From Filosporella fistucella (lineage: Eukaryota > Ascomycota > Leotiomycetes > Helotiales), in NCBI GenBank assembly GCA_030077755.1, contig JAQJZZ010000007.1, positions 620,001 through 684,000 of the forward strand: 64,000 bases of DNA. The letters run 5' to 3'. Below, one piece after another: positions 42,343-54,418 of the stretch. A program made the translations under genes and the position numbers. How positions within the stretch are numbered: the stretch's first letter is position 1; each line of letters starts with the position of its first letter. The notes under the pieces are model-generated. The model was not told where the DNA came from. It ran no database searches and saw only the letters and a list, made by a program, of their open reading frames with translations.

Positions 42343-43630
42343 ATGGATTCAAACACCGAAAAAACACCCTCACCAGTGTTTAGGACACCTGAAGTGGTCG
42401 CTCGCCTCGAAGCAATTGCGAAAAACACATCTCATACAGAAAACCTGGAGAAGCAGCTCTCTGAGATTGTTAAAAACACATCAAACGCGAAAGATTTAGA
42501 GAAATATCTCTCTGCCATTGCGAGCACAAATAACAATTTGGAGAAGCATCTCTCTACGATTGCAACGAACACCAGGGAGTCAATAGCAGAACAGAAATCC
42601 ACAAACGAGAAACTGAAAGATGCGTATGAGAAATTGGAGATAAATCTCACTGCAATTGCAGAAAGCACATCCAACACAGAAGATCTGCTTCGAGACACAA
42701 ACGATAAACTCCAAGACGCCAACGAGAAACTGGAAACCCATCTATCCTCAATTGCGAAGAGCGCGATAAGCACGTATGAAAAAGTCGCAGTCACGAACGC
42801 GAGACTACAAGTCCACCTCTCAGCCATCGCCGGAAACACATCCGCCACCAACGACAAACTAAAAGATCTCGACGAGGGCATCACAGACACCATCGGTCTC
42901 CTCGAAAAGCTCAAAGAGAGCTCCGCAGAACAAACTACCACTCTCCTCTGGATCCTGCAAAAAGAAGATCTTATCGCTGCTACACTTACTGATACGACAC
43001 CTGGTGCACCACTCTCAATGGGGAATACACAGGAGTTTATAAGGATTGCGGGTGAGAGAAGGAGGAAGAGGGTAGAAGCGATACAGGCTTTCTTTAATCA
43101 ATATGCGGCGCCGCAGCAGCCTGTGGAATTGCCTGCGGAACCACATTTGCCTGTCTTAGAAAAGCCCCAACTTAATTTCTGGGATAGAATTTGGCAAATG
43201 TTTTGGACGCTAATGAGATTCTTATTTTTGAGAGGAAGAGACCGTGTGTTGTTCCAGGTAAGTGATCCCTCTATTCCAAAATCCACACACTGACGTATGA
43301 CAGTTCTCAACCTTCGGCATCATATTAGAACTTATCTTCCATTTCGGTTTCCTAGCCGGAACGGGAATCTTGGGTAATGATTATCAGCGACTTCCTCTTG
43401 ATCCTCATGTTGTGCATGAAACGAAAGATCCACATTCTTTGACGTCGAGGATATTGTACCGAAATCCGGAGTGGGAGAATCTTATTACGAATCCTTGGCC
43501 GTATGAGAGATTAGGTGTTAAGAAGGATGACAAGAGTGTTCATGATCCTGATCATGCTGTGAATAAGATTTTGGATTTGCATCCGGGGTGGGAAGAGTGG
43601 ACGAAAGAACCGAGACCTCAGCGTTTGTAA
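42343..43630 (+). CDS. Coiled-coil repeat protein with membrane segments
   Basis: Two exons, 42343-43257 and 43304-43630, joined by a 46-bp intron (GTAAGT ... GACAG); 413 residues. Residues 15-190 hold about seven copies of a degenerate motif of the type LEKxLSxIAxNTS, e.g. LEKQLSEIVKNTS, LEKYLSAIAS, LEKHLSTIATNT, LEINLTAIAESTS, LETHLSSIAKS, LQVHLSAIAGNTS, with LKDAYEKLE/LQDANEKLE linkers. This is a long parallel coiled coil. Two hydrophobic segments follow, IWQMFWTLMRFLFL near 290 and FGIILELIFHFGFLAGTGIL in exon 2, then a conserved-looking tail with DPHVVHETKDPH and DPDHAVNKILDLHPGWEEW. No family recognised. The start at 42343 is preferred to an upstream in-frame ATG at 42268, which would overlap the divergent gene. 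Confidence 0.7.
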
Positions 43631-44781
43631 GGGATAGATTCTTTTAGGTTGTATTTTAGGGATTTAATATGTTGAGAAGTAATAGGAACCGTTGATTGGA
43701 GAGAGCCTAATCAATGATTTCAGTATAGATGATCGAAATGTTTTTGAAAGTTTAGACTGTTGCCAGCCACGCACCAAAGATGAGATATGCACAGGAAGAA
43801 GTGCCACCACGAAGTACGAACGTAATGAAACCTCAATGAGCACCCGTATTTACAAGTGAGTAAGTGTAATTAAAAAAAAGGATCATAGTCGAAACCTCAC
43901 TCATGACACCCGCCAAAGGGGCTGTGGAAACCCAATCGTGAGGAAAGCGAGAACCGAGCGAATAGGGAAAGTTGACGTTGTCGATCAGAAATCCTTCCAG
44001 GGCTGTGACATGATTTAGGGTTGAAGATCAAATGTGGACTCTGCTGTGCCACAACAAAAATTTACACAGCGAGGAGAGTCAATCTTGAAGCCCAATAGAT
44101 GCCTGTTATGTGGTTTAAACCAAAATTTGAAGCAGGTGGTAGCTATCGATGGAATTACCCCGCCGAAAAGTCCAACCAACAGGTTTATGTTGTCAAACTA
44201 TTGTCAGTAGCCAATTGAAGACATCAAGGGGACCAGCAAATGATCTCGGAACTTTGGGTGAGGTGTTTTGGGAGAAATAAGTTTCATGAACTCAAAATGT
44301 ACAAAGGTACCAGTGAAATGAATATCTTCCCCCTTTCAATCAGTCGCTTACGAGATTAGCCCTCTTTCCCAGCAAAAATGACATCCCCGCGCTACTGTAA
44401 GATGACATAACATACATACCCCACAGTCTCTAAACCATGTTTAGAGCTTCTGGAATTCCATACACTCTCAAGATTAGAACTACACTTACTATTTCTAGTA
44501 TCTAACTGATCGTTCTGTGGAGCTCATAAGAAATGGATGCCGTCGAGCCGAATTTTTGGGTTACCTTCCTATTTAGGGCTGTCACCTAACTTCAATCTAT
44601 CCAGCCCTCGAATCTGCCTTGCTCAGCCTAGTCGAAATCGAAAGGGTGACCCCAGATCCGAGGATTCACAAATCGACTGCACAGGGCTATGTATGTCTGG
44701 GGTATCAATATAAACACCAGGCGAGGTCCGTGACATTTCTACACTTGAGAGCCTTCTCCTTCAAAACTTCAATCAGCAACC
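43631..44781. other. Intergenic region
   Basis: 1.15 kb with no ORF of note; holds the promoter of the secreted-protein gene. A frame at 44619-44858 overlaps that gene's start and is a shadow. Confidence 0.45.
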
Positions 44782-45280
44782 ATGCTATCACCAACCTCCC
44801 TCCTCTTATTAGCTCTCACATTCCTACATTTATCTCTCGCCCAAAATGGAACATGTGACAAAAATGTCATTCCAGCAACTCTCAACTCTACATTAGCAAA
44901 ACAAGGTCCCCTCTGTGGTCTCTCTTTTCCAGCGGTGTTGGATTTTACGAAATGCTGTGCCTCAAATCAGCCGATATATATCATCAATAATTGCACGTAC
45001 GTACGAAAATTCTCATGTCCCCTTGCTCTCATCTAATGCTCCGAAGGAGGTCTTGGGAGAGAAAATGAATGCTGATATTTCAATTTGTAGACAATATTGT
45101 CTTGTCAATAAAGATCAGACGAATGATTTCACGACTTGTGCTCAAAATGTTGCGAGAGGCCAGAATGCTAGCTTGGGAATACTTGGCTGTCAGTCAAGTG
45201 GAAGCGTCAGGACTGGGAAAGGATCTTGGGAGAAAGTTATTCTCGCTACAGCTATAATGGGGTTACTCCTCGCCGTTTGA
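44782..45280 (+). CDS. Small eight-cysteine GPI-type secreted protein
   Basis: Two exons, 44782-44996 and 45091-45280, with a 94-bp intron (GTACGT ... TTGTAG); 134 residues. A clear signal peptide (MLSPTSLLLLALTFLHLSLA) is followed by a mature part with eight cysteines in the order C, C, CC, C, C, C, C (TCDKN, PLCGL, KCCAS, NNCTQYC, TTCAQ, LGCQS). Several Asn-X-Thr/Ser sites are present. The tail has a small-residue region (SSGSVRTG) and a hydrophobic C-terminus (VILATAIMGLLLAV), as expected for GPI anchoring. The cysteine spacing does not match the CFEM pattern. Cell-wall or plasma-membrane surface location is inferred; it would be listed as an effector-like protein in a plant-associated fungus. 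Confidence 0.78.
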
Positions 45281-46182
45281 GGGAAAAATTCCTACGTTTC
45301 GGAGGGGTCCTTGTAACGAAATGAGGGATGAGTGGCTTGAGATATCAATGGAGAAGAAAGAAAGTCTAGGGGTTTGATTGGTTTGGTTTAGAGAGAATTG
45401 AACGACTTTCTTGAAAGGTCCAGAGGGACTGGGTCTTTGGTCTGACTGCAGAAATGATTCTGAAGTGGAGGGTATGTTGTGCTTGATATTTCGATTATTA
45501 TAAGGCAAGAGACTTTTGCCAATTTATTTTACTATTACTCGATCCATACTATCATTTAATTAGTGGTAATGTTGCCCTTGTAAGCAAAGGAAGAGATACC
45601 TCTCAAGTCAAAGTCTCAAAGAAGTGGATGCTCATGAATAATAAGGGCAATAAAGCATCCTCGTTTGTTCCCTTCAGTGTGCTGCATGTACTAAACGGGG
45701 CCTGTAGATTGACAGATTTTAGCGATGTGAGCCTTGAAAACATGGTGAACACCAGCCCCTGGAATTCCGGATTTAGCGATCGAAGCCCGGAATCATCGCT
45801 GGTGCTGCAAACGTTCGTCTGAACACTTTTTTTTTTATTTTACCACGGGTATCATTGGCGGAGAGCAAGATGCACATTATATCATGGAACTTCAAATTGA
45901 CTATATGCTTTTAATGTTTCTGATATCCGGTCAGAAGAATTACTTCTCAGGTTTCTTTTCCCTTTGTTTTCTAGAAATTAAGGGGTTCTGGGAAGAAGGG
46001 ATTGACACTTCCTTACAATAACCTTCATAGTATCTAGGTACCTACCAAAACTTCAAGCAGCAGACCAACACTCATTCAATCCCCATCCTAAACCCCCAAA
46101 AACAACACCGACCCACTTGACACCCTCCCAAATCCACCCTCTTTTCTGTAAGAACCAAAAAAATCACAAACAGCAAAAGAAC
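45281..46182. other. Intergenic region
   Basis: 3' flank of the secreted-protein gene, then sequence without coding signal up to the tRNA gene. Confidence 0.45.
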
Positions 46183-46271
46183 GGGTCTCTCCCGGGATTG
46201 AACCGAGGACCACATACAATAATGTTTTAGAAACACCCAAAGCATGTATTCTACCACTGAACTAAGAGACC
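46183..46271 (-). tRNA. tRNA-Pro (anticodon UGG) with intron
   Basis: On the minus strand the acceptor arms GGTCTCT (46271-46265) and AGAGACC pair perfectly. The D arm is GTTC/GAAT around AGTGGTA, the anticodon stem is CATGC/GTATG, and the T arm is CTCGG-TTCAATC-CCGGG. The loop reads TTTGGG with anticodon TGG, and about 17 nt of intron (tgtttctaaaacattat) follows position 37, the canonical place for nuclear tRNA introns. The 3' base after the stem is C. A-box (TAGTTCAGTGG) and B-box (GGTTCAATCC) are intact. Confidence 0.93.
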
Positions 46272-47031
46272 TATCTGTTTGATGAATGGGATTTGCTTAT
46301 GGGGGTCTATAATGGAGGTAGGAAGGGGAATGGAGGCGAAGGAAGGGGCTGTGAGTGAGAGAGTTGTTGCCGGTTAGTCATTCGGTGAGAGGTGACATGG
46401 AAAGGATGGGTTTTGATATTAAAGGTGTGTTTAATCTTGTATCATTAGAATGAGTTGTGTGCAATGTTTTAGCTCTGGCTACAGATCGCAAATCTTGTTG
46501 TAGTGTTCTAATGCTTTTCCATAATCTCTACCATTCCACATCGCTTACAGCTTTTACGAAAATTCTGCAACCCTGCAACACTTAACGGTATTTCGATGTT
46601 CGTACGTAAAAAATGCTTCACTCATGCTAAAAAAAAATCTTATTCTATTCAACTATCTGAGCTTGCGACGTTGCATTATAATGGTTAAATCTGACAAATT
46701 TTTGGACGTCCCGTGAGGGGAACGAAGCTGCTGCGAAGGAGCTATTTCAAATCTATTCTGAGAAAACATCACTGGAAAGGCAAGGAAATGAAGAAATGCA
46801 AATAGTGATAGTTCCGAAATCTTGATATCATTTTTGTCTACCTTGGACGCCTCTTTTCATCCAGAACGCCAGCTATACAAAGCCACAAATCTATTTCCAC
46901 TATGCACCACCATAACTCGCGAGTCTAGGCCATGGCGGTCCAAATATTGGTATGCAAGACTTTGGACAAGAAACATGCCTCCGAGATGTATTCGAATCGC
47001 GACGCCAAGTCCCAAATTGTAGTCATGTCAA
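46272..47031. other. Intergenic region between tRNA-Pro and MTD1
   Basis: 5' flank of the tRNA and 3' flank of the MTD1 gene. Only short frames. Confidence 0.45.
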
Positions 47032-48449
47032 TCATACCGAAATCATATGATTACCATCGATGAGACCTTTCTCTTGGGAGTTGTGAACGAGACGCTGGGT
47101 AGAAGTTAGTGATCATCCATGGGAGGCAGAAACTACGCAACGTACCATCAGGTTTCTCAGTAGCACAGCAATGGTAACTTTTCCAATGGCTGGAACATAG
47201 ATGCTCGCCTTCCCTTTTACAGCCACATTATCGAAGTTCCTCTCACTTGAAAAGTTGATGCATACAGCGCCGTGACGAACGTGATTCATGTCGACTTTGA
47301 ACTTGTCTCCTGGAACGCCACTGATAACTACGTCGCTAAGAGCCAGACACTCTGTGAGACCCATGTTGGGCATATCCTCTACTTCGTGCTTGGTCTTCCT
47401 GATACCTGTTCCTCGAGAATATAGTTGTACCCCCGTGATATCAACCGAGTATACTTGAGCACCATCATTCGCCAGCAGAGCTGCCAGAGGTCGACCCACA
47501 ACTTCCGATCGGTTGATTACCGTGATTCTCTTTCCGAACAAGCGATTACCATAAGCTATGATGGGATTGTAAATATGGAGGTATTCGAGGACTTTGACCA
47601 CAGCAAGTGGAGTACATGGGAGAATGGACTTTTGTTGGTTCTTGGGAGGATCCATGTAACGGATGTTTTGATACATATTAAAGACATATCTATGGCAAAG
47701 TCCCTCCACATCTTTGTCGATTGAGACGAGTTGCTGGATATATTTCTCTCTCTGAGCATTGGCTGGGAAGATAGGGTAATAGACGATGATGCCGTGAACT
47801 AGTGGATCTGCGTTTGCTTCCAGGATCTCGTCCTCTATATCTTCCTTGTTGAGGGTACGGAGAGTGAAATCGAAACCACTGCAGTTGAATTAGTACAACT
47901 CGGAAGTAATTGGTACCAGAAGCCCAGAAGTATAAATAGGAGAGCAAAGTGAAAACCTGGCCATAGACAGGACTTCGAGAGTACATTATCCAAAAGATGA
48001 GGCATTTATGAACTTTGTATAGTTCAATAGGAAAATATGGAGTATTGCGACTGAAGCTGGTCCCTGATGATTATGGGAAAAATACTCAAGATACGTTCCC
48101 CCATATGACTCCACACGCAGGAATTCCCTCATCTTATCTGAGGCTCTGTGATATGCGCATCGAAATGGCTCACCAGCCTGGTATAATTGAAATACACTCA
48201 CTTCTCCTTCATCGTCTTTTCCGTATATTGTGCATAAGTAATGGCCGCCGGATCATTGTTAGCCAGAAGACCAAGCAACCTGGGCTGGAACTTCAAATTC
48301 TTAAGCCCCTCATGTACTTCGCTCAAGATGCCCTTAGCAATCGTATTTGCTAGTATAACCTTGCATGTTGGAATCGCTTCGGAGGGAGGAAGAGTATATT
48401 CGGTTTTGACCGCGGAGTCGGTGGAAACGCTGGTTGCTGGAGTCGCCAT
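47032..48449 (-). CDS. MTD1: NAD-dependent methylenetetrahydrofolate dehydrogenase
   Basis: Three exons: 48449-48202, 47878-47146 and 47094-47032, giving 347 residues. Introns are 323 bp and 51 bp. Family motifs are GLLANNDPAAITYAQYTEK, VHGIIVYYPIF, KDVEGL, SILPCTPLAVVKVLEYL, RITVINRSEVVGRPLAALLA (dinucleotide-binding region), SDVVISGVP and YVPAIGKVTIAVLLRNLM. The enzyme oxidises 5,10-methylene-THF to 5,10-methenyl-THF in cytosolic one-carbon metabolism for purine synthesis. In the Tyr-x3-Lys motif of bifunctional enzymes the Lys position is Thr here (Y72, T76), as I recall for yeast Mtd1, which lacks cyclohydrolase activity. The first intron is much longer than others in the window, yet splicing restores the conserved join TEKTMKEN-GFDFTLR. 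Confidence 0.95.
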
Positions 48450-50731
48450 ATTGATCTATGTATTTGAAGGAACGTCGCTCCGGGATTTCGAGTGCAGTTT
48501 GCAGCAAGGCAAGAGAATTGTGACTTAATTCCCAAAGGATAAATCGAGTCTCGAGAAAAATTTACTTCCCAAATTCTTATCGCTGCGATAAGAGGAGGGG
48601 TGAAATTCTGGGTGGGGTTTGTCCCACATTTCTCGCTGCTTTAAGAATTAGCCAGGAGGGGTCCCCTGATTTTGACGTAGCCCCAGATGTCAACTATCAA
48701 GATCTTCACATTTGATTATCAACAATTCATTACCAGATCGAGAATTTATCGCAGACAAGCCAACTATTCTGTCTCAGCAAAGCTGATCAGCCCTAACACC
48801 GCCAAATTTGGAGCCTCGTCCCTTGATTTCGGAGTACAAAAATCCTCCAGTTAATCTTGAGTCGCCGGAGGACAAATCCTTCGAATAATCAAGACTTTCG
48901 TTGCCCAATTTTAGCCCAAGATCTTTGCACTTTCTTACATTCTTACAGGCTCTATGATCGACTTGCAAATTCGGAAACTCCAGACCAAATTTACCTGCCA
49001 ATTAAGCTCCTACTACCCTCTTATTCTCTCAAAAGTCTCCGAATATGTTTTTAGTATTCGGACGTACGCCTTGCGTACTTTCACACACTCCTGTATCTCC
49101 TGGTCCCAAACATTTAACATCGATCTCCAAGAATATATCTGCAGCTGCCCAACCAGACTGGCTTCGAGGCTGGTAGCTAAGGAACACTGCATAATGCAAT
49201 GCCGCTCTAGCGCTGGGTCATGGTGGCACAAACAATGGAAAGAACATGGCCGGCATCAATATGGGCATATGAGATCAATGCGTTTAGAGAAATGCCATTC
49301 AAGCTTGAGATCTCCGGGTCTGTTAACAAAAAGTATCAGGACCGCCAAAAAGCAAGATGAGTGGGACGGGATAGATGATTAGTCTCAACACGGTGGGCAC
49401 AATAGCATCGTATCCCTTTTTTCCATATTATTACATAGAGAATAAATAGAATACAATCACAAACGGAAATCCAGGATTATACCTTCCCTCTATTTCCTCA
49501 TTCGTGCCGCTCAGACAGACACAAGTATCCCATGCTCAATTCTTCTTCCAACCCTCTGCTAGGGGTAATGCCCCGCGAATGACTTACTGCACGACAGCTG
49601 CCTCTAAAGTTGATTGTCATATGAATCCTGGAGTTGCCTCAGACCTTGAAACCCTCTGGCATTAATGAATTAGCATATATTGCTGATGAAGGACCCAGTA
49701 AGAACGTGGTGAAAGATAATGGATGAACGAGGCTCGGGATGGAAATATATTACCCGGTGTTTATCCGACACCGCCTTCGGCAGATCAGCCTTGTGAAGTA
49801 TCTCCGACTAGATTTTTAGATCTTTGTGTACTTTGCACATCTTCTTCTCTCAAATCCTTCTACTTTGACCAGCCAGCTGGCATCTTTCTGTTTTTGTCAC
49901 AGAAACGCGTCTTATCAAGTTCGCCGCATTTACAATTGTGTTTTCTCATTTCGATCGACGTTCTGCGGTGTCGACCAACTCGAAAACGATAAGAAATTCG
50001 CGCCAACGGCGACAACCCTTCTCCATCTACGAGCAATTCTTCACCCTTTACACATACGCATAGCACTCTCCGATCTGACGACAAGGTGTATCACATCTGC
50101 AGCTGGAAATCGCGACTATCCCATAGATATCTAGGTTTTTCTGTCTAGCTTGATATTGCGCAGAAAGCCATTGGCTCTTCTGTCTCGGGTCTCTTGCTTA
50201 GCAAGTCACATTGTGAGTGGGATCTTATTTCATTTTAATACTATTGCGACTGTGGCAAGAAGCTTGGTTCAGCACTGCTATAGTAGTGGTGTTGTCTACA
50301 GCTTGAAAACAATTACCCCACTATCTACTACCCCGCCGAATTTCACTCCCCCAGCCGAATCCCTCATGTATACTGTTTGCCCAATGTTCTCAGGGCATCA
50401 GTAAGCTGTAGCATTTCAGATTGCATTCAGATCACAAAGAAAGTTTCTCACACGAGTTCGTCGTCTTGCCCCCTCTCCCCATCATTCTGTATCTCAACCT
50501 CTATGTTGTCTACCCTACCTATTGCAAGAAATGTCTTATATCCCTGTTATCAGCCATCTATAGGTCATTTACTGTTGGGAGATCACTTTCATTACAATAT
50601 ATCCACCAATTGACAATATTCGGTTCGTTCAACTAATCATTGCTTTTTTTTACTACTTCAGGGATCGGTACTTTCTTCATCGCAAACCTTCGAATTCAAA
50701 GACTCTTGATGTCACTATAACATACTACACA
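48450..50731. other. Divergent intergenic region (MTD1 / MMS19)
   Basis: 2.3 kb with no supported gene. 49500-50700 is CT-rich on the + strand, as in promoters and leaders. Frames up to 142 codons (48954-49382) have no recognisable content. Confidence 0.45.
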
Positions 50732-53700
50732 ATGGCTACTTCTACTGTTGAAGAGTGGATGGTGGCGTCGCCGGAGCAGCAAGACGATATCATAAAAGAC
50801 TTTGCTTCATGTAAGACCAATAGTTAGAACATTGAGACTTTCATCTTACGCATTCTAGCAATCGATCTCGACGTGTACACTATTCCAGATCTCCTCGAGG
50901 CTATCCGACCATATATTCAAGAGGGTAGTGATCTTGTGAAAGCTTCGAGAGGTATTGTGGGAGCTTCCGCTATGGTCATTATTATACTGACATCTTATAG
51001 CTCTTCAAGCACTCGCACCTGTCTTTAGTAAGCTTCAGAGTGACGTTTCCCGGATTGATAGTAAGCTTAACTCCTGAATTCTATGATCAGCTTTTAATAT
51101 TCTGTAGCCAGTCTGATCGTACAATACTTCTCTGCGAGACTCCACAACCAAGAGAATCTTCCTATCAACTATGCTGGTGTTGGCCATATCGCAGCCCTTT
51201 TCAGGGTACTGGCTACCCGGCGTCAATTCCCACCCCAAGATGCTGCGACAATTATGTCGGCCATCTTTTCGCTCGCTGGCACAAATAACTTTTTCGCCAT
51301 TCAAATGAATAGCATTCGGCTGACACTATTTGAGCTGGTAGCTTTCATACTTCAGAAATATGAGAGAGCACTCAAGAGAGACTTAGGTGCAGCCGAGATG
51401 GTATCTGGCGTAGTTGCTATGATGCAATCAGAAAAGAACCCTGATTGTCTCGCGGTTGGTTTTCCTATTTACACAGCTCTTGGTCAAACGTCATGGAACT
51501 TGGGAGGCTCGGAGCTCCAGAAGATTTGGGAATCATTTGTACGATATATACCCATATCTGTCAGTTCTAGGGATACTGCTGGCCCCACGAGGGAGTATCT
51601 TAGGGACCTTCTTCTGAAGTGTACAATCTCAAACGACTTCTACGCCGATGAAGCAATCGTCTTTCTCTTAGAGAGATTAGATACGACCACTGACATCTCG
51701 GCAGATCTCAAGGTATGATTTTTCCTCATGTACTACTGCCCCTAGACTCTAACAGCAAGTAGTTGGATATTCTTCGGACCCTCGAATCTTGCGTAAAAAA
51801 TTACTCCGTTGAAAAAGTCTCAAAGCTGGCCACGAAGGTCTGGGATTCAGTCAAATTTGAAGTGACAAATGGTGAACATGAGGAGTTCATTCAAGCTTCA
51901 CTGAGAGTCCTAAAATCTATGACATCTACCCTGAGTCATGCCGAAACAGGAACAGATATTGACTGGTCTGATGAACAAAGTCCACTTGCTACGTTCCTTC
52001 ATAATGCTCTTGGGGAGCGAATTCTGAAGTTACAAGATTCACGAGATATGCAGGCAAACGCCAAATTTTTTCGTACATTTTCAGAAAGCAGTCCCCAAGG
52101 ATTTTTCATCACTGCAAAGAAGATCATCCCGGCTCTGAATCTGGTTTGGCAGGGGCTTTCATTGGATTCGGAAAAGAATCTGTTATTGGGCAACTACAAT
52201 GCCTTGCTTGGTGGTCGACTTGAACTAGTATACCCTTCACCATCTGAGGATACATTGGCTAAAACCAAATTCACTGCCCAAATGACATTGGCTGATTCTG
52301 CCCTCGCGAAATTTCGAGCTGAGCTGGTGGATGTTTTCTTTGGTGCAGTCACCAACGTAGACGATACTGATAACGCTTCGATCTTGGCTTCATCAGTTAC
52401 ATCGACTCCCAATGCCATATTCGGCGCGAGTGCCATTAGAGGCTTAGTTTTCCTAACCATTCTCGATGGCCTTTTGTCGGATGCCGAGGAAAAGATGGTC
52501 GTAGAGAAACTGGTGGCCTTCTCCTTCAACAAAAATCTTGAGCCAGACGTCGCCACAGAAGTTATGGTTGGACTTGCCAAAATCAACGCCGCTCTCCCTG
52601 AAATTTTCGCACAGGTTACGCTCCCTCTGTATCGAGAACGTATACCTGTTTCACTTCCACGCGACGCCGACATGGAGCAGGAGATCTTTCATTTGAATCG
52701 ACTTGCTGAAATCGCTTGTACGATCCCATGCAAACGCGACTTGCGAGAGAAGAACAAGTCTCGTAAGCATTCTGGTCGTCACCAGTATCTACTCTTCAAC
52801 ATGTTAGTGGAGTATCTTCTCGAGAATTGGCAATCATCTTTGCAAGAGAATCTCGAGTATGCCAATGTTTTCCTGGCTTGCATCGCATGGGCAGTGCAAA
52901 CTTTTGACAGCTCATTGAGCGAAGAAGCTAAGCTGGTTGAATTGCCGGTGGATCCAACCCCCAAATTTGGGCCGTATACTCCTTTGATTCTCAGCCTGAG
53001 CCAAGTAGTGAAAAACAAGTTGTATGAAGGCTCTGCAGATGGCGAGACAAAACACTGGTACGTCGGTCTCGCGGTTTTGCATGGGCAGCGCCAAGCCAGT
53101 ATTCAATTGATGATTCAATTGGTGGGTGAGGTATTCCTACTCGTACTTCATTCGGAATTCACGACACCAGACAATAACCCTTTACTCGAACCTCCACTCA
53201 ATACTGCTCAGATGGAGCCCAGCCGAATTCTCAGTTTGTTCAAGGATCGACCAACTCAGGAGGGGGAGGTTTGTTTGCACGATTTAGCATCATATCAATC
53301 CGATTGTGTAGCAGGTCAAATGGACAAGGCCTGGGCAAATTGCATTTCAGTGTACCTGCTTGCAGCTGCTCAACCACAGGTATGTTTGTAATTGGAGTAC
53401 AGATTAATGACTAACTCAAATGTAGGACGCCGAAAAGCTTGGGATTTCTGCTGGAGATACTGCGTTGTCACATTTCTACAATGCGATCAGTGCCTATCCT
53501 TACCCGCCGTTCATCCAAATGGCTTTCATTTGGAGTTTACAACTCTATGTGAACAAGTTTGGCGCTGCGTCACATCAATTTGAGTCTGTAGATAAGCCCA
53601 AAGATCTTCTTGGTCACATGGAGGCAGCTTTGAGGTCTCTTGAACATGTAGGTCCAATTGGGGGTCTGATTTACCGAGTCTTGGTTTATTTCACTGCTGC

Positions 53701-54418
53701 GGCCCTTGCATGTGGACACGGTTGCAAGGAGAATTTGTTGAAGCATATGATTCTTGGTATCACACACGATCGATGGGGTCATCAAGTTGCACAGAGCTTC
53801 CGACTTTTGCTGGCTCCGTCCGAGTTTATGAATGAGACAAATCACTGCACTTTGCGTCCCATGCGGAAGTTCAGACTCTTCAGCCTCATGCAGAATGAGT
53901 TGTTCCCGCGTTGGCAGAGAGCAAGCACGACGGACCTCAGGTCACGCTACTTGATCGCCATCGCTGGTATTCTCGCTCAAGTCGATACCGCCCAGTTAGT
54001 TGAAGCTCAAAGCAACTTGCTTATGCCCATTCTGTTGGAAGGAACTAGCATTAGCGGCGACGAAATCTCGAAGCAAGCTTTCTTGAGCGCACTTGGCAAT
54101 CTGATGCCTCACCGAATTCCTCTCTTCGAAGAGCATTTGGGTTCCATCATCAGCCGTATGCTTGCCCGGATTCGAAACACTTACGTTGCTCCTTCCGATA
54201 GCTCTATTCCTTGCCGAGTCTTGGCTCTCGATATCCTCATTGAACTCCTAGCATACATCGACTTTAACAAGTTGAGACCTTATGCTGCGGAGCTTGGTCG
54301 GGAAATCGACTGGGCTAAGGATGACAGTTCTTATGAAGTCCGTGAAAAGGCTGCTACATTCAGTTTCCAGTGGCTCTTCAAGGAGCGTGATGCGTCTGTT
54401 GCGGGTCAGAGCCGATGA
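50732..54418 (+). CDS. MMS19: MMS19/Met18 HEAT-repeat protein of the cytosolic Fe-S targeting complex
   Basis: Six exons: 50732-50810, 50859-50951, 51001-51060, 51108-51712, 51763-53379, 53426-54418; introns of 46-50 bp, all in phase; 1148 residues. The N-terminal domain covers LVKASRALQALAPVF and a block homologous to the MMS19 N domain: RYIPISVSS, LRDLLLKCTISNDFYADEAI, FLLERLDTTT, LKLDILRTLESCVKNYS. The C-terminal part has MRKFRLFSLMQNELFPRW, RYLIAIAGILAQVDTAQLVE, LFEEHLGSIISRMLARIRN, RVLALDILIELLAYIDFNKL, RPYAAEL and YEVREKAATFSFQW, the HEAT repeats that bind Fe-S clients. With Cia1 and Cia2 the protein delivers Fe-S clusters to DNA polymerases and helicases such as XPD. Sequence is divergent but domain order and length fit. 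Confidence 0.85.

Noticed and set aside
44782..45280. CFEM-domain protein
   Set aside because: Eight cysteines are present but the CFEM spacing (Cys-x-Cys pairs) is absent.
48954..49382. 142-codon ORF between MTD1 and MMS19
   Set aside because: No conserved residues and overlapping opposite-strand frames of equal quality.
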